A stretch of 64,000 bases of DNA from Deltaproteobacteria bacterium (lineage in GTDB: Bacteria > Myxococcota_A > Polyangia > Nannocystales > Nannocystaceae), in the NCBI GenBank assembly GCA_016709225.1, contig JADJEE010000002.1:1550001-1614000 (forward strand). Reading direction: 5' to 3'. Below the pieces are notes generated by a model. That model was not told the DNA's origin and searched no databases. It saw nothing but the letters and a program-made list of their open reading frames with translations. The translations under genes were made by a program, and so were the position numbers. Below, in pieces: positions 46,759 through 56,705 of this stretch. Each line of letters starts with the position of its first letter. Positions within the stretch are counted from its first letter, which is position 1.

Positions 46759-48051
46759 TCAAGGCGCATCGCTCAGCAGCTCGTCACACGATCGCAGCGC
46801 GAGGCAGTCGGCACACAGCTGCAGGTTGCCGCGGAACTCCGTCGGCGGGTCCTCGCCGTCCTCGCGTAGGGCCTCGAAGGCCTCGGGCGACTCGACCGCG
46901 GCGACCGATGCACACGCACCCGATACCAGCTCGACCTCGAGACCACCCGCCAACGCCCCCTCGATTCCGTTCACGCTGCCGACCGTGCGCGCGGCGGTCT
47001 CGAAGGTGCGATCGTCGAGATGCACCGATCCGTTGGGGAACCCGCTCAGCTGCGCCGCGCAGGCCTGGTCCTGCGTTGCGAAGGCACCGAGGTTCTCGAG
47101 CTGGAAGTTGGCCCACGTGCCGGTCGGCACGTCGACGACGACGTCGCTCGCCGCGGGCGCCTCGGCGATCACGCGGACGCCCGCGGCAGTGTAGCCCTGC
47201 GCGAGGCACGGACACTGCGGTGCCCACGGTGCGGGCTCGCCGGTGACCGGATCGATGAACTCGTTGCAGGCCTTCACCGCGCGATCCGGGCATGCCGGCA
47301 TCGGATTCGGTGGCGCCGCCGGATCGGCCCCGAGCGCACCGAGGGCCATGCGAACGAACGCGCGGCCGCTGCCGAGCTGCACGTCGAGATCGGCCTGGGA
47401 CTCGACCACGCAGACGTCACCTCGATTGGGATATGCGGCCTCTTCGTCGTTGTCCCGCGTCGCGATCGACAACGACTCACGATAGTCGGGCGGCAACGTG
47501 ACGCGAATGTCGGCGCCCACGCGGCTCAGCTGCTAGAGGTCGTCGTACTCGACGTAGATCGCACAGCCATCGCGCCACGGCCGTGGAGCGCCGTCCGCGT
47601 CGACACCGTCGCAACGGCTGGTGTCGTCGAGGTGCCGCCCCGGCTGTGGCGCGTCGATATCCGCGTCGCGCGCCCACAGCAGCAACCTCGACATCTGCTC
47701 GTCGACACGTTCATCATCGGGCGCGAAGCCGAAGCGTCGCAGCTCGACGCGGATCGTGTCGGGCGGGCCGTCGAACCTCACGATCACGTCGCCACGATTG
47801 TCGAAGTTGTCGTTGAATCCGTGGGCTCGACCGATTCGAAGCGAGCGGATGAAGGGATCGCCGGCGTCGTCGAGCAGACGGAACGGTCCCTCGTGCTCGA
47901 TCCGCCACTGGTCGCGGAACGGTCGCATCCGAGCCTGGTCGACGTCGATCGACACACCGGGCCCGCCACCTAGCAAGAACAGCTGACAGTCACCGCAGCC
48001 GGTGAGCGCGAGCAGCAACACCGCCCCGACTCGCCCCTTCCTTGGACGCAT
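46759..48051 (-). pseudogene. lipoprotein gene interrupted by an amber stop
   Basis: From ATG 48051 a lipoprotein (ALTGC lipobox) is open for 172 codons and ends at TAG 47533-47535. The same frame reopens at once (QLSRVGADIRVTLPPDYRE) and continues to 46759; the second half has no signal peptide and only a GTG at 47520. Together they make a protein of about 430 residues whose second part is beta-rich and Cys-containing (CLAQGYT, CADCLALRSCDELL). I infer one ancestral gene broken by a nonsense mutation; CTAG surrounds the stop. The 172-residue product may still be made. Confidence 0.65.
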
Positions 48052-48112
48052 GCCGCAGCAACGCGCACCGCGGCCGGATCTTTCGCTCGCTTCGCGCCCG
48101 ATCTCGCCCCGG

Positions 48113-48649
48113 CTACGCGGGCCAGGCCGGGGGATCACCCGCTGCGAGGCGGTCGACCCACCCGAGCAGCGTGGGGATGCGGTGTCGCCCGTGCATTGCT
48201 TCGATGCGCCGCGCCGCGAGCTCGACATCGACCCCCATCGCCGTCACGTACAGCGGCTTCTTGCTGCCACCGCGCAGCACCGCACGCGCGAAGCTACCGT
48301 CGCCGTAGGCGTTCTTCGCCACACCGACCACCGCGAAGCGGCCGTGCTCGTGGGCGTGCAGGTGCGCGCCCAGGCCCGCGGTGCCGTCGGTGTCGAGCTG
48401 CACGTAGCCGTCGATCACGACGGTGTCGATGCGCTCGCGGACCTTCGCCAGCACCGCCAGGATGCACGGCAGCTCGCGCTCGAAGAAGCGGCCCGGAGCG
48501 TACGGCAGCACCTCGGGAATCTCGACGACGTGGGTGAGGAACGGCGCGGCATCGGTCCAGCGCTCGACCACCAGGCACGCCGCGGTCGCGGCCGATCCCG
48601 GACGCCGCGCGGCCTCGTGGTAGTCGACGTCGACGATCGCGAACGGCAT
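48113..48649 (-). CDS. endonuclease V-like protein
   Basis: Protein of 178 residues, shorter than typical endonuclease V (about 220). Family landmarks: AIVDVDY with Asp7/Asp9 at the N-terminus, YAPGRFFERELP with Glu59, and VVIDGYVQLD with Asp80 in place of the usual LLVDGHG. The family cleaves DNA or RNA near deaminated bases (inosine). The catalytic acidic residues appear kept, but the divergent third motif and short length leave activity uncertain. It starts 28 bp after the gene at 48678-49151 and may be cotranscribed with it. Confidence 0.72.
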   Translation of the reverse strand: MPFAIVDVDYHEAARRPGSAATAACLVVERWTDAAPFLTHVVEIPEVLPYAPGRFFERELPCILAVLAKVRERIDTVVIDGYVQLDTDGTAGLGAHLHAHEHGRFAVVGVAKNAYGDGSFARAVLRGGSKKPLYVTAMGVDVELAARRIEAMHGRHRIPTLLGWVDRLAAGDPPAWPA

Positions 48650-48677
48650 GGGCGTGGGTGACCGCGGGGGCGCCCGA

Positions 48678-49151
48678 CTACTCGGTGCACTCGCACTCTT
48701 CGCAGAAGCTGGTGCCGGCCGCGGAGGCGGCACGCAGGATCTCAACCTGGTGCGCGACCGAAGGATCGACCGGGGCGGGGCTCGCCGGGGGCTCGCTCGC
48801 GAGCGATGCGAGTTCGGTGAGCTCGGTGTCGGCCAGCGCGGTGGCGACTGCGGCCGGGTTGGGCGCGGCGCGGGCCGTCGGCGCGGATGCCCATCCGCGC
48901 AGCCGACCACCCACGATCGCAGCGGCGAGCTCGGCGATGACGAAGTCGTCGTGCAGGCTGCCACCCGCGCCGCGGGCGAACGCCTCGGCGTAGGTGCGCC
49001 GCAGCGTCGCGATGCCCCACACGTCGGCGGCCGCCCGCGCCACCACCTGCTCGAGCTCACGATCGGAGAGCTCGGTGGTGTCGGGATCGCTGGGTCGACC
49101 ATCGACGGAGAGCTCCACGATCGTCTGGCCATCGTGCAACCACCACGGCAT
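48678..49151 (-). CDS. hypothetical protein with C-terminal CxxCxC motif
   Basis: Protein of 157 residues without a signal. The N-terminal half is folded (MPWWLHDGQTIVELSVDG, acidic helices); the C-terminal half is Ala/Pro-rich and ends in FCEECECTE. It diverges from the DUF4123 gene across 55 bp. Small proteins with a similar GTxFCxxCE ending occur near type VI effector genes in my recollection, so it may belong to the same module. Not confirmed. Confidence 0.6.
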   Translation of the reverse strand: MPWWLHDGQTIVELSVDGRPSDPDTTELSDRELEQVVARAAADVWGIATLRRTYAEAFARGAGGSLHDDFVIAELAAAIVGGRLRGWASAPTARAAPNPAAVATALADTELTELASLASEPPASPAPVDPSVAHQVEILRAASAAGTSFCEECECTE

Positions 49152-49206
49152 CGCGCTGCCAGACTAGCAAACTCCGATCGGCGTCGCTACGCTAAGGCCA
49201 CGCAAG

Positions 49207-49767
49207 TTGTCGCAGAACAAGCGCACCATCAACGGCATCATCCGTCGCGCGCTCGCCGATGCACGCAGCTCGGCTCCGCCGGCGCGGGTCTACGCGCTGG
49301 TCGATCCGGCCCGCGACGATCGCATCGCCGCCGAGCTGGCGTCGCCGGGGCAACGATCGATCTGTCTGTACGGCGTCGATCTGCCGGGCACCTTGGTTGC
49401 GGTCGCGCCCCATCTCGTGTGGCTGTCGGGCAATTCGCGCTTCGGTCAGCTGTTCGCCTCGCAGGGTCGCGGGCGCGCGTGGGGCATGCTGCTCGCCAGC
49501 CACGCCCCGGCCGAGACCATCGCGACGCACCTCGCCAGCCTCACACGCGCACGGCTACCCGACGGTCGCACGGTGCTGTTCCGCTTCTACGACCCCCGCG
49601 TGATGCGGCGCTATCTGCCGACCTGCACCCCCGATGAGCTCGACCGCGTGTTCGGCCCCATCGAAGCGTTCTTGATCGAGGAGCCGGGCGGCGCACAGCA
49701 GGAGTACGCCCGCGAGGATCGCACGCTGCAACGACGCGATCCTCGCTGGGAGCTGTGGCTCGACTAG
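49207..49767 (+). CDS. DUF4123 type VI secretion adaptor (Tap-like)
   Basis: Protein of 186 residues with a DUF4123 domain over most of its length: VYALVDPARD, LVAVAPHLVWLS, GMLLASHAPAETIATHLASL, TVLFRFYDPRVMRRYLP. Such proteins load effectors on VgrG spikes and normally sit beside their effector gene. Here the next sequence is a palindromic element and an insertion sequence, so the partner is missing. No ATG is available near the start; TTG 49207 fits the family's N-terminus. The TAG stop (49765-49767) lies in the CTAG of the element. Confidence 0.85.
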   Translation: MSQNKRTINGIIRRALADARSSAPPARVYALVDPARDDRIAAELASPGQRSICLYGVDLPGTLVAVAPHLVWLSGNSRFGQLFASQGRGRAWGMLLASHAPAETIATHLASLTRARLPDGRTVLFRFYDPRVMRRYLPTCTPDELDRVFGPIEAFLIEEPGGAQQEYAREDRTLQRRDPRWELWLD

Positions 49768-49931
49768 TACCTCGACACAGCGATAGTGACGGGCCATAAC
49801 ACCGCCCTGACCGCGCCTCGCTGCGTTGCCGCACCTTGAAATACGCACGGTATTCCGGCGGCACGGCGCCTTGCGGAGTCGAGGCCATGACGGCGTTCTG
49901 ACCCATCACTATCGCTGTGTCGAGGTACTAG
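49764..49931. mobile_element. 168-bp palindromic MITE-like element, copy 2
   Basis: Same length and orientation as 6418-6585, differing at two positions (near 49849 and 49887). Its 25-bp inverted ends include CTAG at both sides. The left CTAG forms the stop of the DUF4123 gene; the right CTAG (49928-49931) directly abuts the insertion sequence. Confidence 0.85.
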
Positions 49932-51585
49932 AGAGGCGATCCGCTAAGGTCGAGGGGGATCGACAAGGGTGTGTCGCTGTGATCTCGTTTGGCGAGCGAG
50001 GTCACTCACGATGCTGTGGAAGGTCCCTACGAAGCTGAGCGCCGAGGAGCAGCGGCTGGTGGCGCGCATGCGCAAGCCGAGCCGCTTCTTCGTGTTCCTG
50101 CGAGAGATCCGAGCCGAGCTGTTCACGCCGGAGTTCCAAGAGGAGCTCGCTCGGGCTTACGAGCCGCGCGGTCAAGAGCCCGTACCGCCGGCGCTGCTGG
50201 CGATGGTCGTGCTGTTGCAGGCGTACACCCAGACGAGCGACGCCGCTGCGGTCGAAGAAGCCGAGATGAATCCGCGCTGGCAGCTCGTGCTGGGGCTACT
50301 TGGCGAAGAGAAGGCTCCGTTCGGGCAGGGTAGTCTGCCGCGCTTCCGCGAGCGGATGGCCGCGCACGACCTCGACCGCAGATTGCTCGAGCGCACCGTC
50401 GAGCTCGCGAAGAGGACTGGCGGCTTCGGTTGGCAGAAGCTCAAGGCCGCGTTCGACTCATCGCCGCTGCGAGGTCGCGGCCGCGTCGCTGACACCTGGA
50501 ACTTGATCGGACAGGCGATGGGTAAGCTCGTCAGTGCACTTGCGAAGATCGCTGCGGTCGAGGAGGACACGATCATCGCCGAAGCCAGGCTCACGCTGCT
50601 GCAGGGCAGCAGCATCAAGGCTGCACTGGACATCGACTGGGATGATCATGACCAGCGTAGTGAAGCGCTGCAACGACTCGTCGGTGAAGCACAAGCGCTG
50701 CTGGACTGGGCACGCGCCCGGGCTCCCGACGCGATGAAGGAGCGTGAGGTCGAGCAGGCCGCGGTTCTGCTCGAGCGCGTCCTCCACCAAGATACCGAGC
50801 CCGATCCCGAGCGACCGAGACGAGTACGGATCCGCAAGGGCGTCGCTGAAGACCGCGTCTGCTCCGTCGGCGACCCGGAGATGCGCCACGGCCGAAAAAC
50901 CCGCTCACAGGCCTTCAACGGCTACAAGCGCTACATCGCGACTTCGATCGACGCGCCGCTCGTGCTCGCAGCCGAAGCGCGACCCGCCAACCAACCCGAA
51001 CGCGAGGCTGTACCCTCACTCGTTGACCAAGTAGCGCCCTACGGCGAGCTCGACGAGCTCTTCATCGACCGCGGCTTTCTTGCACATCCCGAGATCGCCG
51101 CGCTCGATCGAGACGGTGTGCAAGTCCGTTGTCGTCCCTGGCGCGAGCAGAACAAGCATGGACGCTTCGGCAAGAGCGCCTTCAAGATCGACCTTCGCCG
51201 ACGACTCGTGACTTGTCCGTCTGGCAAACAGGCCGAGTACTCCGCCAACACTCCCACCGCGTACTTCGGTGCCGAGACCTGCGATCGCTGTCGCCTACGA
51301 GCGCGATGCACTGATGCCAAGGCTGGTCGCGCGATCCGAATCCACCCCCATGAGAGCCTGCATCGCAAACTCGAGGCTCGCAGAGCGACTGAGCACGGAC
51401 GACAGCATCTTCGCGCTCGAGTCGTCGTCGAGCACAGGCTCGCACGCATCGGCGGCCTCCAGAGCGACCGCGCGCGATACAAGGGCGCCCGCAAGAACAC
51501 GCTCGACCTCCGGCGCCACGCCGCCGTCGCCAACCTCATCGAGCTGCAGGCCGCACTTGCCGCGTGACTTTAGCGGTTCGCTTCT
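49932..51585 (+). mobile_element. IS1182-family insertion sequence
   Basis: A 1,654-bp element with imperfect terminal inverted repeats (17 of 20 match): AGAGGCGATCCGCTAAGGTC at left and the complement of AGAAGCGAACCGCTAAAGTC at right. CTAG flanks both ends (49928-49931, 51586-51589), suggesting a 4-bp target duplication or use of a palindromic target. It carries one intact transposase gene, so it may be active. The left target is the end of the palindromic element. Confidence 0.85.
50011..51567 (+). CDS. IS1182-family transposase
   Basis: Transposase of 518 residues. N-terminal DUF772 domain at about 40-120 (LFTPEFQEELARAYEPRGQ, PPALLAMVVLLQAY). Catalytic residues: first Asp in AFDSSPLRGRGRVADTWNL, second Asp in ELFIDRGFLAHPEIAAL, Glu in VVVEHRLARIGGLQSDRARY. 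A CPSGKQAEY and CDRCRLRARC Cys segment typical of this family lies between them. ATG 50011 starts the family's usual N-terminus. The reading frame is intact. Codon use is slightly less GC-extreme than in its neighbours, fitting transfer. Confidence 0.92.
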   Translation: MLWKVPTKLSAEEQRLVARMRKPSRFFVFLREIRAELFTPEFQEELARAYEPRGQEPVPPALLAMVVLLQAYTQTSDAAAVEEAEMNPRWQLVLGLLGEEKAPFGQGSLPRFRERMAAHDLDRRLLERTVELAKRTGGFGWQKLKAAFDSSPLRGRGRVADTWNLIGQAMGKLVSALAKIAAVEEDTIIAEARLTLLQGSSIKAALDIDWDDHDQRSEALQRLVGEAQALLDWARARAPDAMKEREVEQAAVLLERVLHQDTEPDPERPRRVRIRKGVAEDRVCSVGDPEMRHGRKTRSQAFNGYKRYIATSIDAPLVLAAEARPANQPEREAVPSLVDQVAPYGELDELFIDRGFLAHPEIAALDRDGVQVRCRPWREQNKHGRFGKSAFKIDLRRRLVTCPSGKQAEYSANTPTAYFGAETCDRCRLRARCTDAKAGRAIRIHPHESLHRKLEARRATEHGRQHLRARVVVEHRLARIGGLQSDRARYKGARKNTLDLRRHAAVANLIELQAALAA

Positions 51586-51772
51586 CTAGTACGGCGTGCC
51601 CGAGGTTCGTCGGGGATGCATGGGCCCAAGCTCGCGTGCTCGCCACCTCCGACCTCGCTTCGGCGCTCGAGGTGGACGCTCGGCGCGCTGGTCGAGGCGC
51701 TCGTGAAGGAAGCTCACGACGGACTCTGCGCGGACAGCGAACCCTCGTGCTCGTCTGTGGCTCTCACCTACG

Positions 51773-52525
51773 ATGATGCATCTGCGTCCCTGGGCCCTCG
51801 TCCTCGCGCTGCTCGCCCCGCTCGCCTGTCACGGGCGCGATACCGCGTCGTCTGCGGCGTCGGCCGGTGCGGTCCAGCGACTGGGCCCGGCGGAGTTCAA
51901 GGCCGCGGCCGAGCAGCAGCAGGGGCTGTACCTCGACGTGCGCACGCCCGACGAGGTCGCGCGCGGGCTGATCCCGGGGGCCAGCAACGTCGACATTCAC
52001 GACGCGAGCTTCGAGCAGAAGGTGAAGCTGCTCGATCGCCAGCGGCCGATGTTCGTGTACTGCGCCGCGGGCAGCCGCAGTCGCGACGCATCGGATCGGC
52101 TGGCCCAGCTCGGCTTCGCCCGCGTCTACGATCTCGCCGGGGGCATGAACGCGTGGAAGGGCGCCGGCCTGCCCGTGGATCTGCCGGCCGATCCCCCGCC
52201 GCAGGCGCCTGGTCTCACGCCCGAGGCGTTCGACGCCGAGATCGCCGGCCAGCCGGTCGTGCTCGTCGACTTCCAGACCCCATGGTGCACCCCGTGCAAG
52301 ACCATGGCGCCGATCGTCGACGAGCTCGCGACCACGTACGAGGGGCGCGCGAAGGTGATGCGGATCGACATCGATCGCAGCGAGGCGATCGCCGAGCGCG
52401 AGAACATCGAGGGCGTGCCGGTGTTCGTGCTCTACGCCCAGGGCAAGGAGACCTGGCGTGGCGCCGGTGCGACCACCCGCGAGGCGCTGGCCGGGCGCCT
52501 CGACGCGGCGCTGGGATCGAAGTGA
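51773..52525 (+). CDS. lipoprotein with rhodanese and thioredoxin domains
   Basis: Protein of 250 residues: lipobox LAPLAC with Cys19, a rhodanese domain at about 35-135 with active-site Cys97 in YCAAGSRSRD, and a thioredoxin domain at about 150-248 with WCTPC at 171-175. It should sit in the periplasm anchored to a membrane, where it could handle sulfane sulfur and thiol-disulfide exchange in one polypeptide. The usual cis-Pro is visible in EGVPVFVLY. Start ATG 51773; ATG 51776 is equally possible. Confidence 0.85.
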   Translation: MMHLRPWALVLALLAPLACHGRDTASSAASAGAVQRLGPAEFKAAAEQQQGLYLDVRTPDEVARGLIPGASNVDIHDASFEQKVKLLDRQRPMFVYCAAGSRSRDASDRLAQLGFARVYDLAGGMNAWKGAGLPVDLPADPPPQAPGLTPEAFDAEIAGQPVVLVDFQTPWCTPCKTMAPIVDELATTYEGRAKVMRIDIDRSEAIAERENIEGVPVFVLYAQGKETWRGAGATTREALAGRLDAALGSK

Positions 52526-52578
52526 GCAGTGCCTTCGTCGGTATCGTCGTCATTCTCGGGCGAACCGCCGCGACGCGG

Positions 52579-53502
52579 TCACATCGGCACGTAGGTGTCG
52601 TCGTTGGTCACGACGATGCGTGCGACCGCGATCGACTCGCGGAACTCGAGCTGGAACTCGTGGGTGCCGGTGGCCCAGCTGGCGATCCATGGATCCTCGA
52701 CGTACTCGCACGGCGCACCGTTCTCCGGATCGCGCTGATTCAGCTCGCGCCACACGTAGCCCTGGCCGAAGCCGTCGCACGCGAGCTCGAAGATCGGCGC
52801 CGGGTCGGGGCCGCCGTCCTGCCGCGCGAAGAAGCTGTCGTTGGCGCCGAAGTCGACCGCACGGACCCAGATGTGCCAGTCGTCGTCGCACGGCACGTCG
52901 ATGCTCCACGTGACCGTGCCGCTACCCATCTCGCCCATCGGGATCGCGGCAATCATGCCTTCGCCCTGCTGCGACATCTGGATCGCCCACGTACCGTCGA
53001 GCACGGCGTCGGTGGCACCGAGCTCGATCTCCACGGTGCTGTCACATGCGACCGCACCACCGGTGGAGCTCGAGCTGCCGCCGCCCATGCAGATCGCCGC
53101 GCACTCGCCGGTCGCGAGATCGACGCACGCTTGATCCCACCCGAACACGCAGCACTCCGGGGACGCCGCGCACACGCACGCCGCGGCCTCTTCTTCGTCG
53201 CAGCTCGGCGTGTCGTGGACCTCGCAGCAGCCGCCACCACCGCCACCGGTCGTGGTGCCCGAGCTGTCGACCCCGGTGGTCATGTCGGTGGTCGCGTCGG
53301 TGGTCGAGAGCGTGGTGCTGTCGCTGGTGGCGTCGGTGGTGGACGCGCTGGTGCTCGTCATCGTCGTCGTGATCGTCACCGACGCGTCACCGGTGCTGGA
53401 GCCGGTGCCACCGTCGGAGTCGGTCTCGGTGCCTCCCGCTTCGAGGGTGCGGCCACATCCGGGCACGAGGAACAGGGCGGCGGCGACGAGGGGCTTGTTC
53501 AT
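52579..53502 (-). CDS. stalked Cys-rich lipoprotein
   Basis: Lipoprotein of 307 residues; ATG 53502 gives the signal MNKPLVAAALFLVPGC. A stalk of Thr, Ser and Asp (TTLSTTDATTDMTT) is followed by a Cys-rich cassette of about 45 residues (CCEVHDTPSCDEEE, CVCAASPECCVFGWDQACV, CAAICMG) often seen in Nannocystis-like surface proteins. The C-terminal domain is a beta-sandwich (WHIWVRAVDFGANDSFFARQDGG), resembling carbohydrate-binding-type jelly rolls. It is probably surface-exposed and disulfide-stabilised. Confidence 0.78.
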   Translation of the reverse strand: MNKPLVAAALFLVPGCGRTLEAGGTETDSDGGTGSSTGDASVTITTTMTSTSASTTDATSDSTTLSTTDATTDMTTGVDSSGTTTGGGGGGCCEVHDTPSCDEEEAAACVCAASPECCVFGWDQACVDLATGECAAICMGGGSSSSTGGAVACDSTVEIELGATDAVLDGTWAIQMSQQGEGMIAAIPMGEMGSGTVTWSIDVPCDDDWHIWVRAVDFGANDSFFARQDGGPDPAPIFELACDGFGQGYVWRELNQRDPENGAPCEYVEDPWIASWATGTHEFQLEFRESIAVARIVVTNDDTYVPM

Positions 53503-53731
53503 GATCACTCCGTTGGACGGCAAAGCGGCAGCCAAAGGTATCGCACCGTGGCCGGGGGTGTCACGGTGCGTGGGTGCCTCGGGCGGCGGGGACGGCCTCG
53601 GCCTCGCGGATCTCCTCACGGTCCCCTCCGAGGTTCCGGGCACGGCTCCGGGCACGAGCCATACCGGTGGCCCGGTTCACGGCTGGCGCAGGTCGGCGCG
53701 CGGCAGTTCGGCGATACTCCGACGCAAGCGC

Positions 53732-54925
<1,194 letters not shown>

Positions 54926-54979
54926 AGTGGGTGCGCGAGTTGGCCTGTAATCGCCGGCGCGCTCGCGCGACCCACGGGG

Positions 54980-56671
<1,692 letters not shown>

Positions 56672-56705
56672 CGCGAGCCGGGGCGCTGACAGCCGCCGAC
56701 GCGCC

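Noticed and set aside
47533..47535. Amber codon read as pyrrolysine or suppressed
   Set aside because: No pyl genes or amber-decoding context are visible, and TAG is an ordinary stop elsewhere in the window (6582, 49765).
51590..51772. Remnant of a type VI effector after the IS
   Set aside because: Short frames with acidic helices exist, but none shows a recognisable motif; it is kept only as a suggestion to test.
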